Below are positions 27,865-37,320 of a DNA stretch of 64,000 nt, one piece after another (position 1 is the stretch's first letter; each line of letters starts with the position of its first letter). This DNA comes from Heliomicrobium undosum. Its GTDB lineage: Bacteria; Bacillota; Desulfitobacteriia; Heliobacteriales; Heliobacteriaceae. Both the position numbers and the translations under genes were made by a program. Where the stretch lies: assembly GCF_009877425.1 (NCBI RefSeq), contig NZ_WXEY01000001.1, positions 124,001 through 188,000 of the forward strand. Direction: 5' to 3'. The notes beneath the pieces are model-generated. The model made no database searches and was not told where the DNA came from. It saw only the letters and a program-made list of their open reading frames with translations.

Positions 27865-28875
27865 CTACCCCGCGAGCATGTCTAGAAAGGCGTCAATCCT
27901 CATCCGGCTCCGCGCATCGAGCGGCCCCGGCCGGTCCCCCTCCAGGGTTAACACCGGCACCGCCGTGCGCTGCCGAAGGATGATATCCTCAATCTGCCGG
28001 TAACAGAAACTCTGCGTGTAATGGATGATCCCGTCGATGCGCCGCCGCGCCACCTCCCGGTTGATATCGTCAATCCGGTCGAAAATCGTATAGGGATAGG
28101 TGTAACGACGGTACTGCTCGATGATATCATCCTCATCAAAGGGCATGGCAAACTGCCGCTGGACTTCGTTAAAGACCACCTGCGCGCCCATGCTTTCTAT
28201 ATAAGTATACAAATCGGAGACAATCGGGGGGACCCCCACGTAAGCCAGTCGCACCGCCTGTGAATCACCGGTCAACGCCTGTGTCGAATCCTGGTACGCC
28301 TTCCGCCCGGCCTCAGCGATGAGCCGATCCAGATAGGCCTCATAGGCGTCCGGATCGCCGTTGAAATCGGAACAGCCGACAAGGGCGAGATGATTCGTCT
28401 GCCCGTCGACAACACCCGCTTCCCAGGTGAGCCGGTCGATCTCATGGGCCTTTTTCCGCACCTGATCGAGCCGTTTTTTCCACCGGCCCACGGCTTCCCA
28501 ATCAGCGCCCAACGCCTGCATCAACTTCTCCACCTGCAAACGTAAGAGATCCTTGTCGCGGTCGTAGGGAAAGGCGAAAGGGATCACCCTCACGCCGGCC
28601 ACCTGCCATGTCTCCATCAAGGCATGCGTATTGGAGCAATCGCCTTGGGTGACGGCGATGACCTGCCGCAGGCTCTCCTGTTCAAGCAGCGTCGTATAAA
28701 GGCCTTTGATCCAGCCGCAGATGTTGCGCGGGTAGCCGGCCTGTTCCGCCCGGTCGACCAACCGGCCCGGCGCGTCGCAGGTGATAAAGAGGTTATTCAA
28801 GTCCACCGGAATTTTTCCCGCTGCATAGACGATTTCTACGGGGATCGTCGTGGTCAATCCCACTTTTTCCGCCAT
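27865..28875 (-). CDS. HgdB/2-hydroxyacyl-CoA dehydratase-like Fe-S protein, possible double-cubane cluster protein
   Basis: A 336-residue protein of the 2-hydroxyglutaryl-CoA dehydratase D family (HgdB fold). Cysteines are Cys33 (ITCDAPG), Cys53 (NICGW), Cys80 (QGDCSN), Cys168 (VGCSD) and Cys291 (SFCYRQ). It is encoded as a single subunit beside an activator-type ATPase rather than as the usual two-subunit dehydratase. The same single-protein-plus-ATPase layout is known for double-cubane cluster proteins, which hold a nitrogenase-like 8Fe-9S cluster. No CoA transferase or acyl-CoA gene is adjacent. The ATG at 28875 has only a weak GGGTGG site; the frame opens at 28947. Confidence 0.82.
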   Translation of the reverse strand: MAEKVGLTTTIPVEIVYAAGKIPVDLNNLFITCDAPGRLVDRAEQAGYPRNICGWIKGLYTTLLEQESLRQVIAVTQGDCSNTHALMETWQVAGVRVIPFAFPYDRDKDLLRLQVEKLMQALGADWEAVGRWKKRLDQVRKKAHEIDRLTWEAGVVDGQTNHLALVGCSDFNGDPDAYEAYLDRLIAEAGRKAYQDSTQALTGDSQAVRLAYVGVPPIVSDLYTYIESMGAQVVFNEVQRQFAMPFDEDDIIEQYRRYTYPYTIFDRIDDINREVARRRIDGIIHYTQSFCYRQIEDIILRQRTAVPVLTLEGDRPGPLDARSRMRIDAFLDMLAG

Positions 28876-29004
28876 CGGCCCACCCACCCATTCATTCCGC
28901 CTTGTTGTAATGAAAAAAGCTCGTTTACAAAGAGAGACCCGGCGCACAGGCCGGGATCAAAAGAAAGACACGTAAGACTTAGACCGCTTCAGGCAAAAGT
29001 CACT

Positions 29005-29859
<855 letters not shown>

Positions 29860-29971
29860 ACTTTCTCACTCCCAGCCGAACATGGCGACAGAACCTTGAA
29901 TCCGCCGAAACCAGCAGACCTTTAAACCATAACATAGAATATTCCCTCTGAAAAGAAAAGTTCTCCCTCGA

Positions 29972-31408
29972 TCAGGGCTGTTCAAAGAAGCGCTGCAAGC
30001 CGTCGGCAATCGCCGTCGCAGCCTTGGTCCGCACCGCTTCCTGATTAAGCAGCTTTTCTTCCTCCGGATTGGAGATGAACATCATTTCCACCAAGACGGC
30101 CGGCATGGTCGTTTCCCTCAGCACGGCAAAGTTGGCGCCCTTGATCCCGATATCGCGGCGTCCCAAGGCAGCGACCAGCGATTGCTGGACCATGCCGGCC
30201 ATTCGCATACGCATCCCTTCCCCCTGCCGCGATTCATCGTCTTTATAAAAATAATAGGTGGTCGTGCCGCCCGTTTCCGGAACAGTATGGGAATCGCAAT
30301 GGATGCTCACATACAGGTCGGCCTTGGCATTGTTGGCCTTGTCGGCGCGAAATTTCAGGTCATTATCGGAGCGGATGACCTGATCGGCCGTCCTCGTCAG
30401 GATCACATTGACTCCTCTCGCCTTGAGGATGTCGGCGAGCCGGCGTCCCACGTCCAGGGTGATGTCTTTTTCGCGCGTGCCATTGGACCCTTTGGCGCCA
30501 TCATCGATGACGTTCCATTTTACATTGACGTTTCCATGGCCGGGATCGATGACAATCGTTTTTCCCGAGAGGAGGGCAGCCACCGGCCGGGTGGACGCCG
30601 TTCCCGGCGTGCCGCGGCTGGGCGTAACACCATTCGATCCGGCGACGCCAGTCGTTCCGGCAGCAGGGGCCTGGGTCGAAAACAGCCACGATGCAGACCA
30701 TCCGGCAACCTGGCCCTTTTGCGCCAGTTGATACCACCCATCCCGAACCTGAAGGAGATCAAAACTTTCACCGGCTGGAACCGTTCTTATCACATCATAT
30801 GCCATCCCAGGACCGTTGCGGATATTAACAGGCGATAGGGCTGTCGCATTCCAGGCCCGCAGGTCCTTCTGGATCACAGGTTTCTGTTGCTGATTGATCA
30901 TGGTTGTGCCTAAAACCGGATTCACAGACGCCGAAACAGGTTTTTCCGCTCCGGAGACAGCATTTACGGACCCCGAAAGGGGAACGGCCGGACCGGCAGC
31001 TGATGGAACGGTCTGAGAAAGTGCAGGCGCAACAGGGTCGGAAGGGGCAGAGGTCGTAGGAGTGACGAGCGCAATCAGCCAATCGGCAATCCATCCCGCT
31101 CGACCGTCAGGTAGACTGACCCGGGTCCAACCGCTTTGACTCTCCATGGCGGTAAGCCGTTGTCCCTTGTTCACGGTCGTTATAATGGAGTAATTTGTCC
31201 CTGGTCCGGTACGGACGTTGACAACCTGTCCCTCGACCGTGACTGTAAAAGCGCTGCTGTTTACACCCTGACCGGACTGCAGTGAAGCGGCAGAACCGGA
31301 AAGGTTGGGGGCGGGCGCCGCCAACACCGTCGTTGGAGAGTATATGAGGGCGCTCACGGCAGCGGTCAGCAGGCAACAGACCACCAGCTTGTGTCTTGCT
31401 TGTTTCAT
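29972..31408 (-). CDS. N-acetylmuramoyl-L-alanine amidase with two SH3b domains
   Basis: Secreted zinc amidase that cleaves the peptide from muramic acid. Residues 1-33 form a signal peptide (MKQARHKLVVCCLLTAAVSA, ending near VLAAP). Two bacterial SH3 domains follow, near 55-112 (VVNVRTGPGTNYSII) and 180-240 (VNIRNGPGMAYDVI), then the Amidase_3 catalytic domain. Zinc and catalytic residues are visible in IDPGHG, TREKDIT, SIHCDSH and VEMMFISN. The ATG at 31408 has GGAGG five bases upstream. Likely in spore cortex or cell-separation work, judging from the germM-like neighbour. Confidence 0.95.
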   Translation of the reverse strand: MKQARHKLVVCCLLTAAVSALIYSPTTVLAAPAPNLSGSAASLQSGQGVNSSAFTVTVEGQVVNVRTGPGTNYSIITTVNKGQRLTAMESQSGWTRVSLPDGRAGWIADWLIALVTPTTSAPSDPVAPALSQTVPSAAGPAVPLSGSVNAVSGAEKPVSASVNPVLGTTMINQQQKPVIQKDLRAWNATALSPVNIRNGPGMAYDVIRTVPAGESFDLLQVRDGWYQLAQKGQVAGWSASWLFSTQAPAAGTTGVAGSNGVTPSRGTPGTASTRPVAALLSGKTIVIDPGHGNVNVKWNVIDDGAKGSNGTREKDITLDVGRRLADILKARGVNVILTRTADQVIRSDNDLKFRADKANNAKADLYVSIHCDSHTVPETGGTTTYYFYKDDESRQGEGMRMRMAGMVQQSLVAALGRRDIGIKGANFAVLRETTMPAVLVEMMFISNPEEEKLLNQEAVRTKAATAIADGLQRFFEQP

Positions 31409-31570
31409 TGGTTCCTCCACATCTCACTGGACTGTCCTCTTCCCGTATTGTAAAACGTTTTCGCCCCCCTGCCCAGCCTTTGTGCCATTGTCTGAGAACT
31501 TTGTCCAGTCGAATTTTATTTAAAAGACGCAGCCGGCTCTCCTTTGGTTGCAGTTTCCCATCTTGAAGAT

Positions 31571-31612
31571 AGGAAAAACGCCCGGCGCTGCGAGAGGCCG
31601 AACGTTTTTCCC
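31571..31612 (-). terminator. Terminator after the GerMN lipoprotein gene
   Basis: GGAAAAACG and CGTTTTTCC pair at the ends of a 40-base hairpin with an inner GC-rich stem. The minus-strand tail is T-rich. It could act from both strands. Confidence 0.75.
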
Positions 31613-31628
31613 TCATCTAAATTGTCTT

Positions 31629-32375
31629 TTAATTGTTTTTCTTCTCCGTCGCATTGGCCCCGTTCGCAGCGCCGGCGCCCTTTTGCATTTCGCCGGAAGC
31701 CTTATGCGCCGTTTCCCCCTCGTTGGCGATCATCGAATTTTTCCTTGCCATCGCCTGAGATACGTCCATATGGCCGGCCAGCGTCTCAATCTTTTTCCCC
31801 TCTACGAGGAGCTGCACCTTTTGAACTGCCTGGAACTGTGTGAGCGTGTTGACGATGGAGTACACCGTCAATGCTTCGCTGGCCGACCCTCCCTGATGGT
31901 TCTTTTGCAGTTCCTTGCTCAGGTTGACCGTGCAGAGCCCTTCCTTGTTGATATTGATATCGATCAGCCGCGTGCCCGTGGGGATTGTGGGCAGCGCGCC
32001 TGAATGAATGACGGGGCCCTTGATCAGTTCGTTCACCGCCGCTTTGGCGATACTCCCCGTTTTGGAAATCGACCGTTTTTCTACGACCAGATTCTGTCCT
32101 TTGGCGTCAGCGAAATAGAGCATGATCGCCTGTTCCGGTCCGGGCGGGGGCTCCACCGTGGCTGTCCCGTCGACCGGCAGGGCCTGTCCCTGTGTTACAG
32201 TCTGTTCGTTTTTGACCAACTGTTCGTTTTTCGCGGCGCCCGTCTCCTTGGCCTTAAAATCGTCCTTCATGGAGATGAAGCGATCGACGGCCGAGCATCC
32301 GCCCAGACCGAATGCGATAACCAGGGCCGTCACCACCAGGATAATGCCGGCCGACCAACTGCGCTCCCTGTCCAT
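31629..32375 (-). CDS. GerMN-domain lipoprotein
   Basis: A 248-residue exported lipoprotein: signal IILVVTALVIAFGLGGC ends at a lipobox cysteine. A GerMN domain follows (residues about 85-200), with AVNELIKGP and VNLSKEL typical of the family. GerM proteins of Bacillus are needed for sporulation and germination, while LpqB-like relatives occur in other envelopes. The C-terminus is a Lys/Ala-rich tail. The ATG at 32375 has AAGGAGG with eight-base spacing, better than the ATG at 32396. It lies upstream of the amidase on the same strand. Confidence 0.88.
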   Translation of the reverse strand: MDRERSWSAGIILVVTALVIAFGLGGCSAVDRFISMKDDFKAKETGAAKNEQLVKNEQTVTQGQALPVDGTATVEPPPGPEQAIMLYFADAKGQNLVVEKRSISKTGSIAKAAVNELIKGPVIHSGALPTIPTGTRLIDININKEGLCTVNLSKELQKNHQGGSASEALTVYSIVNTLTQFQAVQKVQLLVEGKKIETLAGHMDVSQAMARKNSMIANEGETAHKASGEMQKGAGAANGANATEKKNN

Positions 32376-32478
32376 CTGTTGATCCTCCTTATTCATTTAT
32401 TTTCTGATCAATAGATATGGACAGGATTGGCTAACTATTCCATTTTTTTCAAATCGCCGCAACCCTCGATTGGCTTTT

Positions 32479-33234
32479 TTAGTGATGCATTCCCGAGAGG
32501 GCAGCCATGCCCAACGCCCCCACAATCGCGCCGGTGAAAGCCCAGTGAGGCGAGCGCTTGCTCGCTTCCGGCCACAGTTCGTCCCAGACCAGATACACCA
32601 TGGCGCCCCCGGCTAAGGCGAGCAACTGGGCGATCGACTTCGTCGACAGCGCCAGGAGGCCGAATCCGAGCAGGGTGCCCAAAGGGGTGAAAAAGGCCAT
32701 GACCATGGTGAGTCCGATGATTTTCCAGGGCGCCATGCCGCTCATGCGCAGCGGCGCCGCCGTGGCGACCCCTTCGGGGATGTTATGCAAACCGATGGAC
32801 AGCGCCACGACCCAGCCTAGGTGGCTCTCTGCCGCCGTTCCGGCGGCGATGGCGATGCCCTCAGGAAAGTCATGCAAGGAGATGCCCAGGGCGATGAGGT
32901 AGCCCATCTTGCGCAGGGGTCCCGCCTGTCTCCCCCGCTTTGATGAAAGGGCAAACTGGGTCAACAGCACGTCACAAAGAGCGATGAGCAGGGCGCCCAG
33001 GCAAAAGCCGGTGACAACCGACCAGGGGCCTCCCCAATTCCAGGCTGATGGGAGCAGATCCAGAGCAACGACGCTGAGCATGACCCCGGCGGCGAAGCCG
33101 AGGAGCACACTCAGGGTCCGCGCGCCTAATGAACCAAGCATCAATACGCATAAGGCCCCACCAGTCGTAGCCAAGCCGGCGATCAGACTGATCCCCAATA
33201 TGGGCCAGATCAGACCGGGTAAAAGGTCTGTCAT
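32479..33234 (-). CDS. ZIP family divalent metal transporter
   Basis: Integral membrane metal permease (zinc, iron or manganese uptake). Eight hydrophobic segments in 251 residues, with the paired metal-site motifs HDFPEGIA (helix 4) and HNIPEGVA (helix 5). A cytoplasmic loop with SSKRGRQ separates helices 3 and 4. Close to the ZupT/GufA-like branch by motif spacing. No metal regulator is next to it; the metal cannot be told from sequence. Confidence 0.94.
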   Translation of the reverse strand: MTDLLPGLIWPILGISLIAGLATTGGALCVLMLGSLGARTLSVLLGFAAGVMLSVVALDLLPSAWNWGGPWSVVTGFCLGALLIALCDVLLTQFALSSKRGRQAGPLRKMGYLIALGISLHDFPEGIAIAAGTAAESHLGWVVALSIGLHNIPEGVATAAPLRMSGMAPWKIIGLTMVMAFFTPLGTLLGFGLLALSTKSIAQLLALAGGAMVYLVWDELWPEASKRSPHWAFTGAIVGALGMAALSGMHH

Positions 33235-33508
33235 GGGCTATCCGTCCTTCCTCTGCCTCCGCTTTTTCACCAATGGCGGTCGCAATCGATTTTCATTCTT
33301 GATTATAATCAAAGTCCAAAAAGGAAAGAACAGTGCAAAGCCACAAAAAAACGCTTCCCCGGAGGGATGCGCTACATAGGAAGTTCCCTTTCTACTGTAT
33401 GCCGCTGTCGCCGAAGTGGCAGGCGCTAAAGGTGTTTTGCCGTGAAAAAAGACCCTGGCCCATAATCGCCATAGCAGCGGGGCAAACTGAAGGCGGAGGT
33501 CGTCTGCC

Positions 33509-33883
33509 ATTTTTCACCTGAGCAACAGTCGCACGAACATCATACTGATCCTGTCCGGATTGTCGACCGGTCTCATCAACGGTCTCATCGGCATCGGCGG
33601 CGGGACGATCGTCATCCCTACCATGGTCTTCCTGCTCGGCGTCGCCCAGCACCAGGCTCATGGGACCTCGCTCGCCGTCATCCTGCCAACCTCCGTGGCC
33701 AGCGCCTTCGTCTACTGGTGGAAGGGGCATCTTTCCTGGTCGCTCTTCTGGCCCATCGTGCTGACAGGGGTGGCCGGCGCCTATCTGGGCGCGCGGCTGA
33801 TGAACCGCCTTTCCCCCGAGCGCCTGCGCCAGTTGCTTGGCATCGTCATGATCGCGGCTGGGGTGCGGCTGCTATGGAAATGA
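33509..33883 (+). CDS. Half-size TauE/SafE family membrane protein, first of a pair (start uncertain, possibly ATT)
   Basis: TauE/SafE proteins are anion or sulfonate exporters of about 250 residues with two homologous halves. This gene encodes one half, with GLIGIGGGTIVIP, HQAHGTSLAVILP and four or so helices. The frame opens after a stop at 33488-33490 and has no ATG, GTG or TTG before the first helix. GGAGGT at 33495-33500 is eight bases before an ATT at 33509, which would give the natural helix NIILILSGL. A TTG at 33560 is the first ordinary start but would truncate that helix. It overlaps the second half by ten bases. Confidence 0.72.
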   Translation: MFHLSNSRTNIILILSGLSTGLINGLIGIGGGTIVIPTMVFLLGVAQHQAHGTSLAVILPTSVASAFVYWWKGHLSWSLFWPIVLTGVAGAYLGARLMNRLSPERLRQLLGIVMIAAGVRLLWK

Positions 33884-34242
33884 TCACCCTGTCGGTCATC
33901 GGCTTCTTCAGCGGCATCCTCAGCGGTCTTGCCGTCGGCGGCGGCACATTGCTCGTCCCTGCCTTGATCCTGGTGCTCGATGTGCCGCAGCACCAGGCCC
34001 AGGCGCTGGCGCTGACCACCTTTCTTCCCATGTCCGCCGTTGCGCTGGCAACCCACTTCAAGAACGGCAATGTGCGGCCAAAACTGGCTTTCCTGCTCGC
34101 CTTAGGCGCGATCAGCGGCGCCATCGGCGGCGCGCTGCTGGCCTCCCACCTGCCCGGCCCACTCCTGCGGAAAATCTTCGGTCTCTTTCTGGTGGGGATG
34201 GGCGGGTATGAGATTGTATCGAAGCCCAAAAAGGCCAAATAG
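33874..34242 (+). CDS. Half-size TauE/SafE family membrane protein, second of a pair
   Basis: The C-terminal-type half: GLAVGGGTLLVPALI, then PQHQAQALALTTFLP, and a final LGLFLVGMGGYE-like helix. 122 residues with about four helices. Two starts are possible: the ATG at 33874 (GGGGTG eight bases upstream) and the ATG at 33880, which overlaps the previous stop as ATGA. Together the two genes would rebuild a complete eight-helix TauE, probably as a heterodimer. The transported anion is unknown. Confidence 0.85.
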   Translation: MEMITLSVIGFFSGILSGLAVGGGTLLVPALILVLDVPQHQAQALALTTFLPMSAVALATHFKNGNVRPKLAFLLALGAISGAIGGALLASHLPGPLLRKIFGLFLVGMGGYEIVSKPKKAK

Positions 34243-34260
34243 CGGCAAAAGGCCTATATT

Positions 34261-34650
34261 TCATCTCTTTTTGGACATGCCAAGGATCTTCGCTTCTTGA
34301 TGGCTTACCCTCAACGCAAGCAGATCCAATAGATTTCCCTGGTCTTCCTGTGTCTCACGAATGTCGTCGATGGAAGCCTGCGTCTGGACGGCGATGACTT
34401 TCAAACTGTCTATATCTCGCCGCATCACATTCATATCCTGGCGCATCACATTCATATCCTGCCGCAGTGCATCGATATCCTGACGCATAACGCCCATTTC
34501 CTGTTTCATGAGGTCAACATCCTGCCGCAGCTCTTCGACGGCAGCATTGGTATTCCCCACGATCCGAACCAGATCGGCCACCATTTGTGTCAGTTGGGCC
34601 TGTCCATCCTTCAAGGACTTTAATTCCTGTAAAATCCGCTCGTCCGCCAT
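34261..34650 (-). CDS. Heptad-repeat coiled-coil protein
   Basis: A 129-residue soluble protein made almost wholly of seven-residue repeats of the form hRQDhxx (h = Leu, Met or Ile) from about residue 38 to 80, ideal for a parallel coiled coil. The ATG has GGGGAGG upstream. At the DNA level two adjacent 21-base units (34421-34441 and 34442-34462) are identical except for the last base, so the repeat has probably expanded recently. No catalytic motif is present. It lies between the TauE pair and a glycosyltransferase operon, without clear link to either. Confidence 0.8.
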   Translation of the reverse strand: MADERILQELKSLKDGQAQLTQMVADLVRIVGNTNAAVEELRQDVDLMKQEMGVMRQDIDALRQDMNVMRQDMNVMRRDIDSLKVIAVQTQASIDDIRETQEDQGNLLDLLALRVSHQEAKILGMSKKR

Positions 34651-34681
34651 GAGTACCCTCCCCTTTCACGCAAGAACACGC

Positions 34682-36205
34682 TTAAAACATTTTCCCCAGG
34701 TCGAAGAGCCAAAACCCCTCGGGATGCCACTCGCCCGCCAGCCCCCCGAGATGGGCCGGCGGTTTTTCATAGGGCCAGATCAGATAGCCCGCCCCTTCGG
34801 CACGAACCCCTGCCAGGTACTCAGCACTGCACTCCTCCGGAGGGATAAACCAGCCGAAGCGACGGCTGTAATAAAGGCTGCGCGGAGATTCCTCGGCGAT
34901 AACGAGCAACGCCTCTGCCGGAGTGATCTGTTCCAGCGCCCGACCCACCTTCAGCACCTTATCGTCCAACTGGTACCAGCGCTCATAGGTCCAAGGCTGG
35001 TAGCGCAGCCAACGTTCCGGCAAGAGGCGCTGGAAGGAGGCGGAAACCAGAAAAGACCCCCCAACCAGGACGAGCAGCGCCAGGCTGGCGGCGGTGGCGC
35101 TGCGGAGCAAACCCCTTTGACCGACCGTCAGCCGCTCCGTCGAAAGACCGACAAGAATCGCTGCCAAGGGAACGGCCGGAAGGAAATAATACTGGAGATT
35201 ATTCAGCACATGACTGCCGGCCAGCAGGAAGAACCCGGCCAACCCAGCCATCCAGGCAACGATCCAGAGTCGTTCCTTGAAAAAGAGGCCGCGCAACAGG
35301 CCCAACAAGGCAGGCAGCACGAAAACAGGCGTACAGACGAAGAAGAAAATCCCGCGCCCCACATCGCCGTACCAGTCCGCCGGAATCCCCTCCTGCCAGA
35401 GCCGTTCCGTAAAAGAGGCGGCGATTCCAGACACAAAGGGATGCTCGGCGATCCCGTGGATGGACAGGAGATAGATCAGCAATGCCGCAAAGGGCGTGAT
35501 CAGGTAGGCCAGTCCCACCGCAAGGCTGTACGACCGTCGTGAACGATAGGCGGACCACCACCAGAGGGAGAGGGGCAGATAGACGATCGCCGCCGGCGGC
35601 TTGACGAGCACGGCTAGAGTCAGCCAGATGCATCCCCGGCGGGCATGAGAGAGTGAACCCTCCCTGGACCAGACGAGAAAATCAGCGAGGGCGGCCAGCG
35701 ACAAGGCGAGCATGGGCACATCAGGCTGAAAGGAACGGGAGAAGTACACATAGAATGGCTGGACGGCCATGGTCAGGGCAGCGACCAGCCCCGGCCAGAG
35801 ACCCCAGAAATGGGCGCCGATCCGGTAGACAGACACCAGCGACCAGAGGGAAAAGAGGATGATCACCGTTCGAGCCACCCAGGGCGCTTCCCCGAATATG
35901 TAATACAACCCCGCCGTGAGCGCGGGGACCAGCGAAAACTCCAGTTCGGCATAGTTGGGCGGCGCGCCATAATAAGGCAACTGGGGGCGCAGGAGATTGA
36001 ACTCCCGCTCATAAAAGTAGCGGGCCACGGCAGCCGTATCACCCTGACGCCAGCCATGAAAATCGACAAAGGGCGAATCGATCCCCTTTAGCCGGAGCAA
36101 CAGGCCTATCAGGCAGACAGCGACCAGCGCCCAGGGCGCGAATCCCCGCCAGGCGCTGCCGCGATTCCGCTTCAACTCTGTGCGACCATAACGACGCCGA
36201 AACAA
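34682..36205 (-). CDS. Membrane glycosyltransferase, PMT/ArnT-like (GT-C fold)
   Basis: Polytopic GT-C enzyme that transfers a sugar from a polyprenyl-phosphate donor outside the membrane. The first luminal loop has DFHGWRQGDTAAVAR, matching the acidic catalytic loop after helix 1, followed by about 10-12 helices in 507 residues. The TTG at 36205 lies inside the SMR gene and has GGGGTG eight bases upstream. A TTG at 36175 overlaps the SMR stop as TTGA and is an equally good start. It is last in the operon 37683 to 34682, downstream of a GT2 donor synthase and a flippase-like SMR protein. Confidence 0.9.
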   Translation of the reverse strand: MFRRRYGRTELKRNRGSAWRGFAPWALVAVCLIGLLLRLKGIDSPFVDFHGWRQGDTAAVARYFYEREFNLLRPQLPYYGAPPNYAELEFSLVPALTAGLYYIFGEAPWVARTVIILFSLWSLVSVYRIGAHFWGLWPGLVAALTMAVQPFYVYFSRSFQPDVPMLALSLAALADFLVWSREGSLSHARRGCIWLTLAVLVKPPAAIVYLPLSLWWWSAYRSRRSYSLAVGLAYLITPFAALLIYLLSIHGIAEHPFVSGIAASFTERLWQEGIPADWYGDVGRGIFFFVCTPVFVLPALLGLLRGLFFKERLWIVAWMAGLAGFFLLAGSHVLNNLQYYFLPAVPLAAILVGLSTERLTVGQRGLLRSATAASLALLVLVGGSFLVSASFQRLLPERWLRYQPWTYERWYQLDDKVLKVGRALEQITPAEALLVIAEESPRSLYYSRRFGWFIPPEECSAEYLAGVRAEGAGYLIWPYEKPPAHLGGLAGEWHPEGFWLFDLGKMF

Positions 36206-36555
36206 ATCACCAGCACCCCACCGATTCGAATCAGGTTCACCGGTTCACCCAGGAAAGCCCAGGAGGCAAAGAGGACGATCACGTAACCCAGGCTGACCAT
36301 CGGATAGGCCAGGCTGAGTTGCACCTTCGACACCGAAATAATCCAGAGCAGTGAACTGATACCGAAAACCAAAAGCCCCCCCAAAAGGAGGGGATTTTTC
36401 AGCATCTGCATAATCACCTGCGGCGCCACTTCGAGAATCGGTCCCGTCCGAATATCGAGCCGATTGGCGCCCATCTTGAGCAGCACCTGGCCGACCGCTC
36501 CCAGGGCGACTGCCAGCAGGATCAGATAAATCCCGTTACCCAAGCCGTTCTTCAT
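36172..36555 (-). CDS. SMR/EamA-type small membrane protein, probable lipid-linked sugar flippase
   Basis: 127 residues with four helices, of the DMT/SMR family. It resembles the ArnE/ArnF subunits that flip aminoarabinose-phosphoundecaprenol more than multidrug EmrE; that preference rests on gene context. The conserved SLAYPMVSLGYVIV and SWAFLGEPV blocks are present. The ATG at 36555 overlaps the GT2 gene by 20 bases, with GGAG seven bases upstream. Sitting between a GT2 and a GT-C enzyme, it fits the moving of a polyprenyl-phosphate sugar across the membrane. Confidence 0.85.
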   Translation of the reverse strand: MKNGLGNGIYLILLAVALGAVGQVLLKMGANRLDIRTGPILEVAPQVIMQMLKNPLLLGGLLVFGISSLLWIISVSKVQLSLAYPMVSLGYVIVLFASWAFLGEPVNLIRIGGVLVICFGVVMVAQS

Positions 36556-37312
36556 GCAGAATCTCCAATCTCGACACTTTCCGGGCTAGGAAGAAGTACT
36601 GCAGCACCGTTTCCAGCACCGGCATCTTGCTCTGCCCGGCTTTGCGGTCATAACGAAGCACCAGGGGCACCTCGCCAAAGCGCAGGTTCAACATCCTCAT
36701 CTTTAATAATATCTCGGCCATGCATTGAAAGCCACTGGCCTCGATAAAATTTTCTCCGAACCGGTCAAAGGCGCGCTGCAACGCGCCGATGCGGTAGGCC
36801 CGGTAACCGGACGAGTAGTCCCGGACACCATCGATGCCGAAGATCCAGCCGAGCAGCGTCGACGCTCCCCAGGAAAGGATGCGGCGCAGCGGCGACAGCC
36901 CCACCTGCTCACCTCCCTGTTGGTACCTGGACGCGATCACCACATCGGCGCCCCTATCGATCTTCTCCAACATCTCGGGGATGTGGCCGGGGTCATGGGT
37001 GTCGTCAGCATCCATGGTGACGACCACATCACCGGCGGCGCCGTGGCTGCAAACATAGCGGAGGCCTGTGTTCATCGCGCAGCCCAGTCCCCGGTTCCGC
37101 CCATGCCGGACAACTGTCACTGACAACCGGTCCGCAAACCCTTCTGCCACCTCGGCAGTCTGATCGGCGGAACCGTCGTCAACCACGACAACCTGCAGTT
37201 TGGGATAGCGCGCCTGCAGGGGAATGAACTTTTCCAACAGCCTGGGCAACGCAGCAGCTTCATTATAAGCGGGCAAGAGCACAAACAGGGCCAACGCCCT
37301 CCTTCGAATCAA
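36536..37312 (-). CDS. Family 2 glycosyltransferase, polyprenyl-phosphate sugar synthase type
   Basis: Cytoplasmic GT2 enzyme resembling dolichyl-phosphate mannose synthase. LLPAYNEAAALP, VVVDDGSADQT, MDADDTHDP (metal-binding acidic motif near residue 100) and the SRYQQGGEQ loop are present. 258 residues. The TTG at 37312 has AGGTG five bases upstream and lies eight bases after the previous stop. A CTG at 37288 sits nine bases from a stronger AGGAGG, so the exact start is unsure. It likely makes the donor used by the GT-C enzyme downstream. Confidence 0.9.
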   Translation of the reverse strand: MIRRRALALFVLLPAYNEAAALPRLLEKFIPLQARYPKLQVVVVDDGSADQTAEVAEGFADRLSVTVVRHGRNRGLGCAMNTGLRYVCSHGAAGDVVVTMDADDTHDPGHIPEMLEKIDRGADVVIASRYQQGGEQVGLSPLRRILSWGASTLLGWIFGIDGVRDYSSGYRAYRIGALQRAFDRFGENFIEASGFQCMAEILLKMRMLNLRFGEVPLVLRYDRKAGQSKMPVLETVLQYFFLARKVSRLEILHEERLG

Positions 37313-37320
37313 ATCAGCAC

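Noticed and set aside
33238-33510. Minus-strand frame of 90 codons between the ZIP and TauE genes
   Set aside because: No ribosome site, odd composition, and it overlaps the likely translation start of the TauE half. The stretch 33235-33508 otherwise shows nothing I can support.
34413-34530. Tandem repeats as a CRISPR or VNTR outside genes
   Set aside because: They lie inside a coding frame and keep the heptad register.
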